Translations under genes and position numbers: made by a program
In this document: positions 1 to 8,134 of the stretch, piece after piece
Layout: each line of letters opens with the position of its first letter
How positions within the stretch are numbered: the stretch's first letter is position 1
Assembly: GCA_009910795.1 (NCBI GenBank)
Contig: VMEE01000052.1
Span: 62,001-126,000 of the forward strand
Reading direction: 5' to 3'
From: Dehalobacter sp. CP
GTDB lineage: Bacteria > Bacillota_B > Desulfitobacteriia > Desulfitobacteriales > Syntrophobotulaceae
DNA length: 64,000 nt
Notes under the pieces: generated by a model
Told to the model about the DNA's origin: nothing
Databases searched by the model: none
Seen by the model: only the letters and a program-made list of their open reading frames with translations

Positions 1-771
1 ATGCAAAATCAGTTTTCGCGGACGGAATTGTTGACTGGACAGGAAGGCCTGTCAAAGCTTCAGAACAGCAAAGTGACTATTTTCGGGTTGGGCGGGGTAG
101 GCTCCTATACGGCCGAAGCTCTGGCCAGGGCCGGTATAGGCGCTTTTAAGCTTGTTGATTTTGATGAAATTTGCCTGACAAACATCAACCGGCAGCTTCA
201 TGCGCTGCATTCGACGATTGGCAAGTCTAAAGTGGATGTAATGAAACAAAGGATGCTGGATATCAATCCCAAAGCCAAAATAGAAACCTTCCAGTCCTTT
301 TATCAGGAGGAAGGTGCCGAAGGCTTCTTTACCGAGAAACCGGACTATGTGGTTGATGCAATTGATACGGTCAAAAGCAAAGTGAGTCTGGCCAAAGAAT
401 GTCGCCGTAGAGGAATTCTGCTCATTTCCTGCATGGGGGCCGGCAATCGTTTCGATGCGCTCAGTTTCCGTGTTGCTGATATATCCAAGACCAGCGGCTG
501 CCCGTTAGCCAAAGCGGTGCGCAAACTTCTGAGGAAGGAAGGAATTACGGAAGGATTCAAAGTTGTTTTCTCTCCTGAGCCGGCCCTGAAGCCGCTGGAG
601 CAGGAAAATAGCTGCGCGTCCAATTGTATTTGCCCCAGCGGTGATGCTCACTGTTCCCTGAAAAGTCAGATTCCCGGCAGTATTTCTTACGTTCCGTCCG
701 TGGCTGGTCTGCTGATGGCTGGGGAAGTTGTCCGGGATATTCTCGGGAATGCTATTTGTGGTCATCCCTAA
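1..771 (+). CDS. tcdA: tRNA threonylcarbamoyladenosine dehydratase (ThiF/E1-like)
   Basis: ATP-dependent dehydratase that cyclises the t6A37 base of ANN-decoding tRNAs to ct6A; soluble, cytoplasmic. The 256-residue protein has the ThiF/MoeB/HesA Rossmann signature GLGGVGSYTAEALARAGIG at about residues 29-47, the following acidic VDFD and the INRQLHA segment typical of this family, and a C-terminal part with clustered cysteines (ENSCASNCICPSGDAHC) that fits TcdA better than ThiF or MoeB. The reading frame begins exactly at the left edge with ATG, so its ribosome site lies outside the window. The next gene is convergent. A generic ThiF-family E1 protein is the alternative. Confidence 0.85.
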   Translation: MQNQFSRTELLTGQEGLSKLQNSKVTIFGLGGVGSYTAEALARAGIGAFKLVDFDEICLTNINRQLHALHSTIGKSKVDVMKQRMLDINPKAKIETFQSFYQEEGAEGFFTEKPDYVVDAIDTVKSKVSLAKECRRRGILLISCMGAGNRFDALSFRVADISKTSGCPLAKAVRKLLRKEGITEGFKVVFSPEPALKPLEQENSCASNCICPSGDAHCSLKSQIPGSISYVPSVAGLLMAGEVVRDILGNAICGHP

Positions 772-905
772 CCTGGTTGTAAAAGGGTTCTGCGAATCAA
801 TTGATCCGACGATAGCTTCTTTGAGAAACGCCTTGCATTTCTGGAAGGGGAAGCAGGTGCGATCGCCTGTGCATTGAAATGCACTGGAAACAATCTAAGA
901 TCTCA

Positions 906-1913
906 TTAGGCGACTGCGCCGCCGCAGCTGGAACCGCTGCCGGCCGTACAGGCGTAGCAATGGTTATTGATGCGGATTTCACGTTTCTTAAAATCTGCCG
1001 GGGAAAATCTGGAGATATGCCTGGGGTTGCACGCCAGCCCCAGCATTTGATTAAAATCGCAGTCATAGGCGTATCCGTCCCAACTTACGGAAATTTGATT
1101 CCGGCACATCAGATTGTTCAGGGTAGATGCATTAAATGTATTGGCCAGTCTTTCCATATATTGCTGCAAATTGCCTGATGTTTGCAAGAAGGTTAAAAAT
1201 CTGCCAACCGGAAAATTGGCCATAGCAAATAATTTATGAAAAGAGACCTCATACTGACTGAGAAGGACCCGGCGGTAGTCTGCTTCGAGTGACTGCTGTG
1301 CTGCAGGAAGAAAAGCACCACCCGGATTATAAACCAAATTGAGTTTTAAATGACTGTTTTCTTTACCGTAACCAAGTTTATTTAAGTTTGATAACACCTG
1401 AATCGATTTTTGGAAAACCCCGCTGCCTCGTTGGCGGTCGGCGTCCTTTTCGCTGTAGTAAGGCAGGGAAGAAATCAGCTCGACCTGATGCGCGGCAAAA
1501 AATTCAGGTAAATGAGCATATTCAGGCTGGTCCAACAACGTCAGGTTCGTCCTCAACATGATATGGTACTTCAATTGTGCTGCTTCCCGAATCAGCCAGC
1601 ATAAATTCGGATTGAGTTCCGGAGCACCGCCGGTAACATCCAGAACTTTGATATCATTGTCTGACATGACCTGAAAACAGGCAGCCATGGTTTCCTTTGA
1701 CATCGACTCGGTTCGATGAGGGCCAGCCTCCACATGGCAGTGTTTGCATCCTAAATTGCAGACCTTGCCGGTATTGACTTGCATGGTTTCGATTGTCGAA
1801 CAGCTTAATAAGGGATAAGTATTGACTTCTTTGACTTTTTCGGCAAACGGTTTAATTGTATCCAGGCTTTCCAAACATAAGAGCTGGGCGTTTTGATGAT
1901 CTGTCAATTTCAT
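906..1913 (-). CDS. arsS: Arsenosugar biosynthesis radical SAM protein ArsS
   Basis: Radical SAM enzyme of the arsenosugar pathway, acting after arsenic methylation. The cluster-binding motif is CNLGCKHC (C-x3-C-x2-C) at about residues 52-59, followed by HVEAGPHRTE. The C-terminal third is the Cys-rich domain of this family, with MCRNQISVSWDGY, CDFNQ and a final CYACTAGSGSSCGG segment. Length (335 aa) is normal. It lies 17 bases after the CMD-family gene and is probably co-transcribed with it. Some relatives are selenoproteins, but no in-frame TGA or obvious SECIS is seen here. The upstream methyltransferase gene is broken, so the pathway may be inactive. Confidence 0.85.
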   Translation of the reverse strand: MKLTDHQNAQLLCLESLDTIKPFAEKVKEVNTYPLLSCSTIETMQVNTGKVCNLGCKHCHVEAGPHRTESMSKETMAACFQVMSDNDIKVLDVTGGAPELNPNLCWLIREAAQLKYHIMLRTNLTLLDQPEYAHLPEFFAAHQVELISSLPYYSEKDADRQRGSGVFQKSIQVLSNLNKLGYGKENSHLKLNLVYNPGGAFLPAAQQSLEADYRRVLLSQYEVSFHKLFAMANFPVGRFLTFLQTSGNLQQYMERLANTFNASTLNNLMCRNQISVSWDGYAYDCDFNQMLGLACNPRHISRFSPADFKKREIRINNHCYACTAGSGSSCGGAVA

Positions 1914-1930
1914 TATGTCGCATGCTCCTC

Positions 1931-2263
1931 TCAGAATTTCAGCTTGCTCACAATATTCTTTGCCTGCACACCATGCACCAGCGTAGCACCGCCGCGGATT
2001 GCTGCAGCAACATGGATGGCTTCTGTGATTTGGGCCTCATTGGAACCTTTTTCGAGGGCATCTTTGGTATAGGAGTCAATGCAGTAGGGGCATTGGACAG
2101 CATGGGCGACTGCTAGGGCAATCAAGGATTTTTCTCGCGCACTCAGTGTGCCGTCCTGAAAAACAGAGCCATAATAAGCCATGAATTTTTGCCAGAGGTC
2201 GGGAACTTCTTCGCCCATTGTTGAAAATTTGGCTAAATCAGCTGGATTATAATAAGTTTCCAT
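1931..2263 (-). CDS. Carboxymuconolactone decarboxylase-family protein of the arsenosugar cluster
   Basis: AhpD-like alpha-helical peroxidase-type protein of the kind encoded next to arsS. The 110-residue protein has the CMD redox motif CPYCIDSYTKDALEKG (CxxC) and the downstream helix EAIHVAAAIRGGATLVHG. I chose the ATG at 2263 because GAGGAG sits just upstream and the product starts METYYNPADLAKFS, which fits the family; the frame is open further upstream only because it runs into the arsM remnant. It precedes arsS in the same direction. The exact role in arsenosugar synthesis is not established. Confidence 0.8.
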   Translation of the reverse strand: METYYNPADLAKFSTMGEEVPDLWQKFMAYYGSVFQDGTLSAREKSLIALAVAHAVQCPYCIDSYTKDALEKGSNEAQITEAIHVAAAIRGGATLVHGVQAKNIVSKLKF

Positions 2264-2291
2264 AGTCGATTCTCCTCGTATAATATTTTTA

Positions 2292-2542
2292 CTATTGTTG
2301 TAACAAAACAATGAAAGCTTGGCCATAAACAGTTTTGTGCGGTGTCGATAGCAACCACCGATTGCGGACACCCTGTGAATAGGCAAATTGCAGCGCCTCC
2401 AGCCCGCCGCCAACACCAACATATAGCACAGTGTCTCGGGGATTCAGTTCACCAAAATGCACAGTGGTTTCACAGCCGTATTTATCTGCGATTCCAGGGC
2501 CGTTTCCTTGTACAAATCATGGGTGGTTTCTAAGTAACTCAT
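2292..2542 (-). pseudogene. Remnant of arsenosugar-type arsenite methyltransferase arsM
   Basis: Reading from 2542 leftward, the first residues MSYLETTHDLYKETALESQ match the N-terminus of ArsM proteins of arsenosugar clusters. The homology then jumps to another frame, KYGCETTVHFGELNPRDT followed by VLYVGVGGGLEALQFAYSQG, the SAM-binding motif I. It ends at a stop near 2292 after about 60 residues. An internal deletion with frameshift plus loss of the whole C-terminal catalytic half, including the arsenic-binding cysteines, explains this. The start still has a good ribosome site (GGAGAA) on the minus strand. It would have been the first gene of an arsM-CMD-arsS operon. Confidence 0.75.
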
Positions 2543-2789
2543 TTTCATTTCTCCTTCTGTAATAATCAAACATCAACAACAAATTTTAGCTTTATTGTCT
2601 TACAAGTATTTTAATGCAAGAAACGTACCAATATCCGGATCGGTATAATTTGTCTGAAATAAACGATAGAATATGCATATTTGCAAACTGAGATCGCTTT
2701 TTCCAAATCATATTTTGTTTCATTTTGGTAAAAATATTTCTAGTTGGCTAAATAAACGTAATAATTATGAAAGAGAGGGAAAGTAATTA

Positions 2790-2826
2790 TTGACAATTCA
2801 GATAAAGTAGTTGTATCATACAACTA
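2790..2826 (+). promoter_or_regulatory. Promoter and palindromic operator of the marR gene
   Basis: A consensus -35 TTGACA at 2790-2795 is followed after 17-18 bases by a -10-like TATCAT. The -10 is embedded in a perfect 9-bp inverted repeat, TAGTTGTAT-C-ATACAACTA, at 2808-2826. The gene's ribosome site begins immediately after. An operator covering the -10 box fits autorepression by the MarR protein encoded downstream; that binding is inferred. Confidence 0.75.
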
Positions 2827-2838
2827 AGGAGAGGCGCG

Positions 2839-3300
2839 ATGAAAAATAACAGAGAGCTTTTATGTTTACTAGCTGAATTGACAAAAGCCTCGAGATGTTG
2901 CCAGCAGGATGCAATCCTAGGAGGATCTATTACTTTTACCCAATTTTACATACTTGATCTGGTTGGCAAATACGGAATACTGCAGCTTTCAGATTTACAC
3001 TCTCTGCTTAAAGTGGAAAAAAGTACCTCGACCAGACTGATTGAGCCTCTTGTTCTACAGGGTCTAATTATCAAGGAAAGATCAGAAATTGACTGCAGAG
3101 CGATTAATCTAATTCTGACTGACAAAGGTCAGCAGATAAAGACGAATGTATGGGAACATGTTGATATTTTCCTGGGAAAACTGTCGGCAGAAATTCCTGA
3201 AGACCAACAAGAAGCGGTTTATGAAAATACCTGGTTGTTTCTCAAAGCTGTGAAAAGCGTTCTCAATCAAAATTGTTGTGAATATCATAAAATGCAATAG
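2839..3300 (+). CDS. MarR-family transcriptional regulator
   Basis: Winged-helix DNA-binding regulator of 153 residues. The helix-turn-helix and wing lie around residues 45-95 (LSDLHSLLKVEKSTSTRLIEPL, then GLIIKERSEIDCRAINLILTDKG), as in MarR proteins. An early CCQQD motif and a C-terminal NCCEYH give cysteine pairs that might sense thiols, oxidants or metal. The ATG follows AAGGAGAGG at a good distance. It sits alone downstream of its own operator and next to arsenic and sulfur genes; the effector is unknown. Confidence 0.85.
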   Translation: MKNNRELLCLLAELTKASRCCQQDAILGGSITFTQFYILDLVGKYGILQLSDLHSLLKVEKSTSTRLIEPLVLQGLIIKERSEIDCRAINLILTDKGQQIKTNVWEHVDIFLGKLSAEIPEDQQEAVYENTWLFLKAVKSVLNQNCCEYHKMQ

Positions 3301-3337
3301 TTCGCAGTTTGTTCCCAGTGAGAGGAGGTGTACACAA

Positions 3338-3418
3338 ATGTTTACAAAACATTGGATGCTGCGTGAAACCGCTCATTGTAAAGAAGGCTGTATAATTCAG
3401 TCCTGGGGAAGACGGTAA
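3338..3418 (+). CDS. Possible 26-residue small protein with CxxxC
   Basis: A short frame starting at ATG 3338 has an excellent ribosome site (GAGGAGGTG 7-8 bases upstream) and encodes a 26-residue peptide beginning MFTKHWMLRETAH and ending KEGCIIQSWGRR, with two cysteines spaced C-x3-C. It ends 8 bases before a rho-independent terminator and lies just after marR, so it would be the last gene of that transcript. I do not recognise it. It could be a leader or a real small metal- or thiol-binding peptide. Confidence 0.45.
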   Translation: MFTKHWMLRETAHCKEGCIIQSWGRR

Positions 3419-3426
3419 ACTCCCTG

Positions 3427-3456
3427 AAAGAGCTCGTTAAAATGCGGGCTCTTTTT
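3427..3456 (+). terminator. Rho-independent terminator after marR
   Basis: Stem AAGAGCTCG / CGGGCTCTT with an 8-base loop followed by TTTTT. It closes the marR and small-ORF transcript. Confidence 0.8.
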
Positions 3457-3500
3457 CAAAAGCATCTAACTTATAATAAAATGAGCTTTATCCTATTAAG

Positions 3501-3524
3501 ACTATAGAAATTATGGTATATTAG
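3501..3524 (+). promoter_or_regulatory. Shared sulfur-regulon motif upstream of larE
   Basis: The motif ACTATAGAAATTATGGTATA lies upstream of larE-cysE. The same pattern, ACTATAGAnATTA followed by an AT-rich half, recurs before the Rrf2 regulator gene (5453) and cysK (6172). It resembles binding sites of Rrf2-family CymR/IscR regulators, so the Rrf2 protein encoded at 5527 is the likely binder; this is inference. Confidence 0.55.
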
Positions 3525-3600
3525 ATAAATACGATAATTGGTTCTGCGGGATGGACTTAATTCCGCGTCAAAAATTATAAGCTGGAAAGAGGCAAGCGTA

Positions 3601-4416
3601 TTGCACTATCGTGATAAACTTATAACACTCCAAGGAAACCTGGAGAAAATGAGCAAGATCATGATTGCATTTTCAGGAGGAGTGGACAGTACTTTCTTAG
3701 TTAAAGTTGCCGGAGTTGTATTGGGCAAAAACGTAATTGCTGTTACGGCAAAATCAGCTACATTTCCGGAGAGGGAACTTCAGGAGGCTGTTCAATTTTG
3801 CCGGCAGGAAGAGATCAGCCATCTAATTATAGAGTCCGAGGAATTGGATGATCCTGAGTTCGGCAAAAATCCTTTTAACCGCTGTTATCTTTGTAAAAAA
3901 CAATTGTTCAGCAAAATATTGAGCATTGCGGCTGACTACGGTATGGAATCTGTCGTAGAAGGCTCCAATGTGGATGATTTAAGCGATTATCGTCCTGGAA
4001 GACAGGCTTTAGAAGAACTAGGGATACAAAGTCCGCTGCTTCAGGCAGGGTTGACAAAAGAAGAAATCCGCCTTCTTTCGAAAGAACATGGGTTGACGAC
4101 CTGGGATAAACCCTCATTTGCCTGCTTGTCTTCCAGGATTCCCTATGGCGAAGAGATAAATGAAAAGAAACTACAGATGATTGATTTTGCAGAACAATTT
4201 TTACTCGATTTGGGTTTCCGTCAAGTTCGGGTACGGTACCATGGTGATATTGCCCGCATAGAGGTATTGCCGCAGGAGAATAATCTTATCATACGACAGG
4301 ACATAGCTCAGAAGATCTATAAGAAATTTACAGATATTGGCTTTGCTTATACGGCACTTGACCTTAAGGGCTACCGCAGCGGCAGTATGAATGAAAAGAT
4401 CAATACGAATAGTTGA
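3601..4416 (+). CDS. larE: ATP-dependent sacrificial sulfur transferase LarE
   Basis: LarE adenylates the pyridinium carboxylate of the nickel-pincer nucleotide precursor and donates sulfur from its own cysteine in the best-studied homolog. The PP-loop motif SGGVDSTFLVKVAG begins about residue 25. Further on are NRCYLCKKQLF and KPSFACLSSRIPYGE, the latter holding the cysteine I take as the sulfur donor by position. The TTG at 3601 (LHYRDKLITLQGNLEKM) gives the usual N-terminus and has AAAGAGG upstream; the frame is open further left to 3538. No larB or larC is nearby. It is followed 27 bases later by cysE, so it may serve general sulfur transfer. Confidence 0.85.
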   Translation: MHYRDKLITLQGNLEKMSKIMIAFSGGVDSTFLVKVAGVVLGKNVIAVTAKSATFPERELQEAVQFCRQEEISHLIIESEELDDPEFGKNPFNRCYLCKKQLFSKILSIAADYGMESVVEGSNVDDLSDYRPGRQALEELGIQSPLLQAGLTKEEIRLLSKEHGLTTWDKPSFACLSSRIPYGEEINEKKLQMIDFAEQFLLDLGFRQVRVRYHGDIARIEVLPQENNLIIRQDIAQKIYKKFTDIGFAYTALDLKGYRSGSMNEKINTNS

Positions 4417-4443
4417 TAAACGAAAGTATCCGAGGTGATTATT

Positions 4444-5397
4444 ATGGTGGAAAAAGCCAATATGCAAATGAATCAACTTGTTTCGAATATTGTTTCAAGC
4501 TATCAGGAACAGCCCAATTCTTACACTCAGCTGTCCTGCCAGCTTCCAAACCGGGATGTCATCATCGAGATTATTCACCTCTTGCGGCAGCTTTTATTTC
4601 CGGGGTATTTTGGCAAGCAAAACCTGAATGAAAGCACCTTGGAATATCATGTTGGGAACCTGTTGATCGAGATCTATGAAAAATTGAGCCAGCAGGTAAG
4701 CTGTGCGCTCAAGCATCAACACGGCAATAACGCATCTTGTGATGATATAGAAATCAGTGAAAAAGCAGAAAAGATATGTTGGCACTTTTTAAGCAAGATT
4801 CCGGAAATAAGGGAATATCTAGCACTGGATGTACAGGCTGCTTTTGACGGGGATCCGGCAGCTGATGACAAAGCGCTTGTGATCTTCGCATATCCGGGCC
4901 TTTTGGCAGTCAGTATTTACCGGCTCGCGCATGAGCTTTACCTGCTCTCTGTTCCGTTGATCCCGAGGATCATGACTGAATTTGCTCATAACGAGACTGG
5001 AATTGATATTCACGCAGGGGCCAAAATCGGCAAATATTTCTTCATAGACCATGGTACGGGTGTCGTTATTGGCGAAACTACGATTATTGGCGATAAAGTT
5101 AAGATTTATCAGGGTGTAACGCTGGGAGCCCTATCCACTAGAGGCGGACAAAGCCTTCGCAGCCAAAAGCGTCATCCAACAATTGAGGATGATGTGACTG
5201 TCTATTCCGGAGCCTCAATATTTGGCGGGGAAACGATTATCGGAAAAGGTTCGGTCATTGGCAGTAATGTGTTTATTACCCAATCTGTCCCGCCTGGAAC
5301 CAGGGTAATGATTAAAAATCCGGATCTGATCTTTAAGGGGCAGGAAATGCAAAAAGATAAGAAGGAACTGACAAACGAACTGGACCTGGAAACTTAA
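4444..5397 (+). CDS. cysE: Serine O-acetyltransferase (EpsC type)
   Basis: Makes O-acetylserine from serine and acetyl-CoA, the substrate of CysK. The 317-residue protein has a long helical N-terminal half and then a left-handed beta-helix of hexapeptide repeats: IDHGTGVVIGETTIIGDKVK, IYQGVTLGALST, then VTVYSGASIFGGETIIGKGS. The catalytic His is in IDHGTGVV. The length and N-terminal extension fit the EpsC subgroup. ATG 4444 has AGGTG six bases upstream; an in-frame GTG at 4435 overlaps that ribosome site. It lies directly behind larE and ahead of the Rrf2 regulator. Confidence 0.92.
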   Translation: MVEKANMQMNQLVSNIVSSYQEQPNSYTQLSCQLPNRDVIIEIIHLLRQLLFPGYFGKQNLNESTLEYHVGNLLIEIYEKLSQQVSCALKHQHGNNASCDDIEISEKAEKICWHFLSKIPEIREYLALDVQAAFDGDPAADDKALVIFAYPGLLAVSIYRLAHELYLLSVPLIPRIMTEFAHNETGIDIHAGAKIGKYFFIDHGTGVVIGETTIIGDKVKIYQGVTLGALSTRGGQSLRSQKRHPTIEDDVTVYSGASIFGGETIIGKGSVIGSNVFITQSVPPGTRVMIKNPDLIFKGQEMQKDKKELTNELDLET

Positions 5398-5452
5398 AAA
5401 TAGCTAAAGGGCACTGGCTGAGTGCAATTTATACGATTGTAAGGCATATAAA

Positions 5453-5475
5453 ACTATAGATATTAGGGATTATGA
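5453..5475 (+). promoter_or_regulatory. Shared sulfur-regulon motif upstream of the Rrf2 gene
   Basis: ACTATAGATATTAGGGATTA, the second copy of the motif seen before larE and cysK, lies about 50 bases before the Rrf2 start. The position suggests autoregulation. Confidence 0.55.
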
Positions 5476-5526
5476 GTTAGATTATTAACGAAGCGATAAA
5501 ATCTGAAGAAAGGAAAGAGGGTCGAC

Positions 5527-5976
5527 TTGAAAATATCAACAAAAGGAAGATATGGTTTACGTGCGATTCTTGACGTGGCCCTGAATGAGCACGCAGGACC
5601 GGTAACCATTCATAGTATTTCCGAGCGCCAGGATTTATCTGAACGCTATTTGGAACAGCTGCTCATTACACTGAAACAGAACGCGCTCATCAAAAGCATC
5701 CGCGGATTCCAGGGAGGATATATTTTAGGCAGAGAGCCTGAAAGTATTACGGTCGGTGATACGATCAGAGCACTGGAAGGCCCGATATCTCCCGTCGACT
5801 GCGTCAATGACAATAATCCGGGTGCCTGTTCCAGAGCTGAATTGTGCGTAACCAAAATGGTATGGGACGATCTGAAAAATGCAATGGTAAAGGTACTGGA
5901 TTCTTATACTTTGGCGGACCTGATGGAGGAATATAAAAAAATGAACAATAATTCCTTTGACAATTATTGCATTTAA
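5527..5976 (+). CDS. Rrf2-family regulator (CymR/IscR-like)
   Basis: Winged-helix regulator of 149 residues beginning MKISTKGRYGLRAILDVAL, the hallmark Rrf2 N-terminus, with recognition helix LSERYLEQLLITLKQNALIKS. Unlike classical CymR it carries three cysteines in the loop at about residues 98-113 (VDCVNDNNPGACSRAELC), spaced C-x8-C-x5-C, similar in position to the Fe-S ligands of IscR. It may therefore sense Fe-S status as well as cysteine. The start is TTG 5527 with GGAAAGAGG upstream. It lies between cysE and cysK and has the shared motif in its promoter, so it is the best candidate local sulfur regulator. Confidence 0.85.
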   Translation: MKISTKGRYGLRAILDVALNEHAGPVTIHSISERQDLSERYLEQLLITLKQNALIKSIRGFQGGYILGREPESITVGDTIRALEGPISPVDCVNDNNPGACSRAELCVTKMVWDDLKNAMVKVLDSYTLADLMEEYKKMNNNSFDNYCI

Positions 5977-5996
5977 TACTGTGTATTTTAATCTTG

Positions 5997-6032
5997 CCCC
6001 ATGGTTGTTTGGAAAAACCATGGGGTTTTTTA
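5997..6032 (+). terminator. Rho-independent terminator after the Rrf2 gene
   Basis: A 10-bp perfect stem CCCCATGGTT / AACCATGGGG followed by TTTTTT. Confidence 0.9.
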
Positions 6033-6123
6033 TATGCCCGTTACCTGGCAGCATAAGGTCAATTTTTCTCTATGGAAAACTATAAAGTCCATAGGAATAA
6101 CAGATAAATTAGTCAGAATAGTA

Positions 6124-6194
6124 TTGACAAATGCTTAAAACCCTACTACTATATCTTTAAACACTACAAAAACTATAGACATTATGATATTTAG
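6124..6194 (+). promoter_or_regulatory. cysK promoter with shared sulfur-regulon motif
   Basis: TTGACA at 6124-6129 and a -10-like TACTAT about 17 bases later form the probable promoter. The motif ACTATAGACATTATGATATT at 6172 lies downstream of the expected start point, where a bound regulator would block elongation or initiation. A weaker related sequence, AACTATAAAGTCCATAGGAA, lies near 6078. Confidence 0.6.
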
Positions 6195-6209
6195 AAGGGG
6201 CGTGTTTAG

Positions 6210-7139
6210 ATGAGTAAAATCTATGAAGAGTTAACAGACTTAATTGGTGGTACTCCATTGGTAAAATTAAATAAAATAACGGTGGGGATAAAATCGGAGA
6301 TTGTGGCTAAGCTGGAATCCTTCAACCCAGGTGGAAGCGTCAAAGACAGAATTGCCCTGAATATGATCAAAACGGCTGAGGGAAAAGGGCTGATTAATAA
6401 AGATTCGGTGATCATTGAACCAACGAGTGGAAACACTGGAATTGGACTGGCCTTTGTTACAGCAGCCAGAGGATACCGATTAATTCTGACGATGCCGGAT
6501 ACAATGAGTGTTGAAAGACGTAGCTTGCTTAAAGCTTATGGCGCTGAACTTGTATTGACCCCTGGGGCTGATGGAATGAACGGGGCTATAAAAAAAGCGC
6601 TGGAGCTGGCGGAGGAGATGCCAAATTCTTTTATCCCCCAACAGTTCGAAAATCCAGCCAATCCGGAAATTCACCGTAACACAACCGCTGAAGAGATTTG
6701 GAGTGATACAGACGGGAAGGTCGATATTATTGTAGGCGGCGTAGGAACAGGCGGGACGATTACAGGGGTTGGTGAAATTCTTAAATCACGGAAACCTGAT
6801 GTTAAAATCATTGCGGTGGAACCGAATGATTCTCCTGTTTTGTCCGGTGGGAAGCCTGGACCGCACAAGATTCAGGGAATTGGGGCAGGGTTTATTCCAC
6901 AAGTCCTTAATCTAAAGCTTGTCGATGAAATTTATAAAGTAACGAATGATCAGGCTTTTGAAACAGGGCGCAGACTGGCCAGGGAGGAAGGGCTCCTGGT
7001 GGGGATCTCATCCGGTGCCGCAGTCTATGTAGCCCTGGAGGTTGCTAAACGTCCGGAAAATGAAGGAAAAAGGATTGTTGTTGTCCTTCCTGACACCGGT
7101 GAACGTTACCTGAGCACGCTAATGTTTCAGGAGAGTTAA
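6210..7139 (+). CDS. cysK: Cysteine synthase A (O-acetylserine sulfhydrylase)
   Basis: PLP enzyme that makes cysteine from O-acetylserine and sulfide. The PLP lysine is in [15 protein letters not shown] (about residue 45), the substrate-binding loop is [10 protein letters not shown], and the phosphate-binding glycines are in [15 protein letters not shown]. The C-terminal [13 protein letters not shown] segment is also typical. Length (309 aa) is normal. It leads the group cysK-pdxS-metY-mnmA, whose genes are 40-60 bases apart and probably co-transcribed, and its promoter carries the shared motif. Confidence 0.95.
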   Translation: MSKIYEELTDLIGGTPLVKLNKITVGIKSEIVAKLESFNPGGSVKDRIALNMIKTAEGKGLINKDSVIIEPTSGNTGIGLAFVTAARGYRLILTMPDTMSVERRSLLKAYGAELVLTPGADGMNGAIKKALELAEEMPNSFIPQQFENPANPEIHRNTTAEEIWSDTDGKVDIIVGGVGTGGTITGVGEILKSRKPDVKIIAVEPNDSPVLSGGKPGPHKIQGIGAGFIPQVLNLKLVDEIYKVTNDQAFETGRRLAREEGLLVGISSGAAVYVALEVAKRPENEGKRIVVVLPDTGERYLSTLMFQES

Positions 7140-7179
7140 GTGCAGTCGAAATAAGAAATATTTAATCAATACGGAGGCC

Positions 7180-8073
7180 ATGATGAGCAAGACAGAAAAA
7201 GGAACATGGAAACTGAAAACAGGATTAGCGGAGATGCTGAAAGGCGGAGTGATCATGGATGTGACAACTCCGGATCAGGCCAAGATTGCTGAAGAAGCAG
7301 GCGCATGCGCAGTTATGGCCTTGGAACGCGTTCCGGCAGATATCCGGGCAGCCGGAGGGGTGGCCCGAATGGCTGATCCAACAATCATTCTAAAGATTAT
7401 GGAAGCGGTTACGATTCCGGTTATGGCCAAAGCGAGGATTGGGCATTTTGTTGAGGCACAGGCGTTGGAAAGCCTGGGCGTAGACTATATCGACGAGAGT
7501 GAAGTCCTTACCCCGGCGGATGATCTTTATCACATTGATAAGCAGGCCTTTGCAGTACCTTTCGTATGCGGAGCCCGCAATCTTGGAGAGGCTTTGCGCC
7601 GGATCGGAGAAGGAGCAGCGATGATCAGGACTAAAGGAGAGCCAGGAACGGGGAATATTGTTGAGGCAGTAAGGCATATGCGGACGGTACTGAGTGAAAT
7701 CAGAAGACTGAAAACAATGCCGAAAGAAGAGGTGATGACTGCGGCCAAAGAGATGGGAGCACCTTATGACCTAGTGTTGTCCGTCGCCAAAAACGGGAAG
7801 CTGCCAGTAGTGAATTTTGCCGCAGGCGGAATTGCAACCCCAGCGGATGCCGCTTTGATGATGCAGTTGGGTGTAGATGGGGTCTTCGTAGGCTCCGGAA
7901 TCTTCAAGTCATCGAATCCGAGGGCACGGGCTAAGGCCATTGTTCTGGCAACAACCCACTATAACGAGCCTGAGGTCTTAACCGAAGTATCCCGGAATTT
8001 AGGTGAAGCGATGCCGGGATTGGAGATTTCTTTAATCAATGCCAGTGAACGAATGCAGGAACGCGGCTGGTGA
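7180..8073 (+). CDS. pdxS: Pyridoxal 5'-phosphate synthase subunit PdxS
   Basis: Builds PLP from ribose 5-phosphate, glyceraldehyde 3-phosphate and ammonia. The (beta/alpha)8 barrel shows the two catalytic lysines in [12 protein letters not shown] and [12 protein letters not shown] and the phosphate loop [13 protein letters not shown]. The ATG at 7180 has GGAGG upstream and is followed at once by a second ATG. The glutaminase partner pdxT, usually adjacent, is absent from the window, so ammonia supply must come from elsewhere. The place between two PLP enzymes (CysK, MetY) suggests cofactor supply to them. Confidence 0.95.
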   Translation: MMSKTEKGTWKLKTGLAEMLKGGVIMDVTTPDQAKIAEEAGACAVMALERVPADIRAAGGVARMADPTIILKIMEAVTIPVMAKARIGHFVEAQALESLGVDYIDESEVLTPADDLYHIDKQAFAVPFVCGARNLGEALRRIGEGAAMIRTKGEPGTGNIVEAVRHMRTVLSEIRRLKTMPKEEVMTAAKEMGAPYDLVLSVAKNGKLPVVNFAAGGIATPADAALMMQLGVDGVFVGSGIFKSSNPRARAKAIVLATTHYNEPEVLTEVSRNLGEAMPGLEISLINASERMQERGW

Positions 8074-8134
8074 TATTAAGTTTAAAACATAAATTAAGAA
8101 AATAATTATAAAAACATAATGAGGAGATGTTGAT

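Noticed and set aside
906..1913. ArsS as a selenoprotein
   Set aside because: The frame contains ordinary Cys codons at the motif positions and no in-frame TGA with a SECIS-like hairpin.
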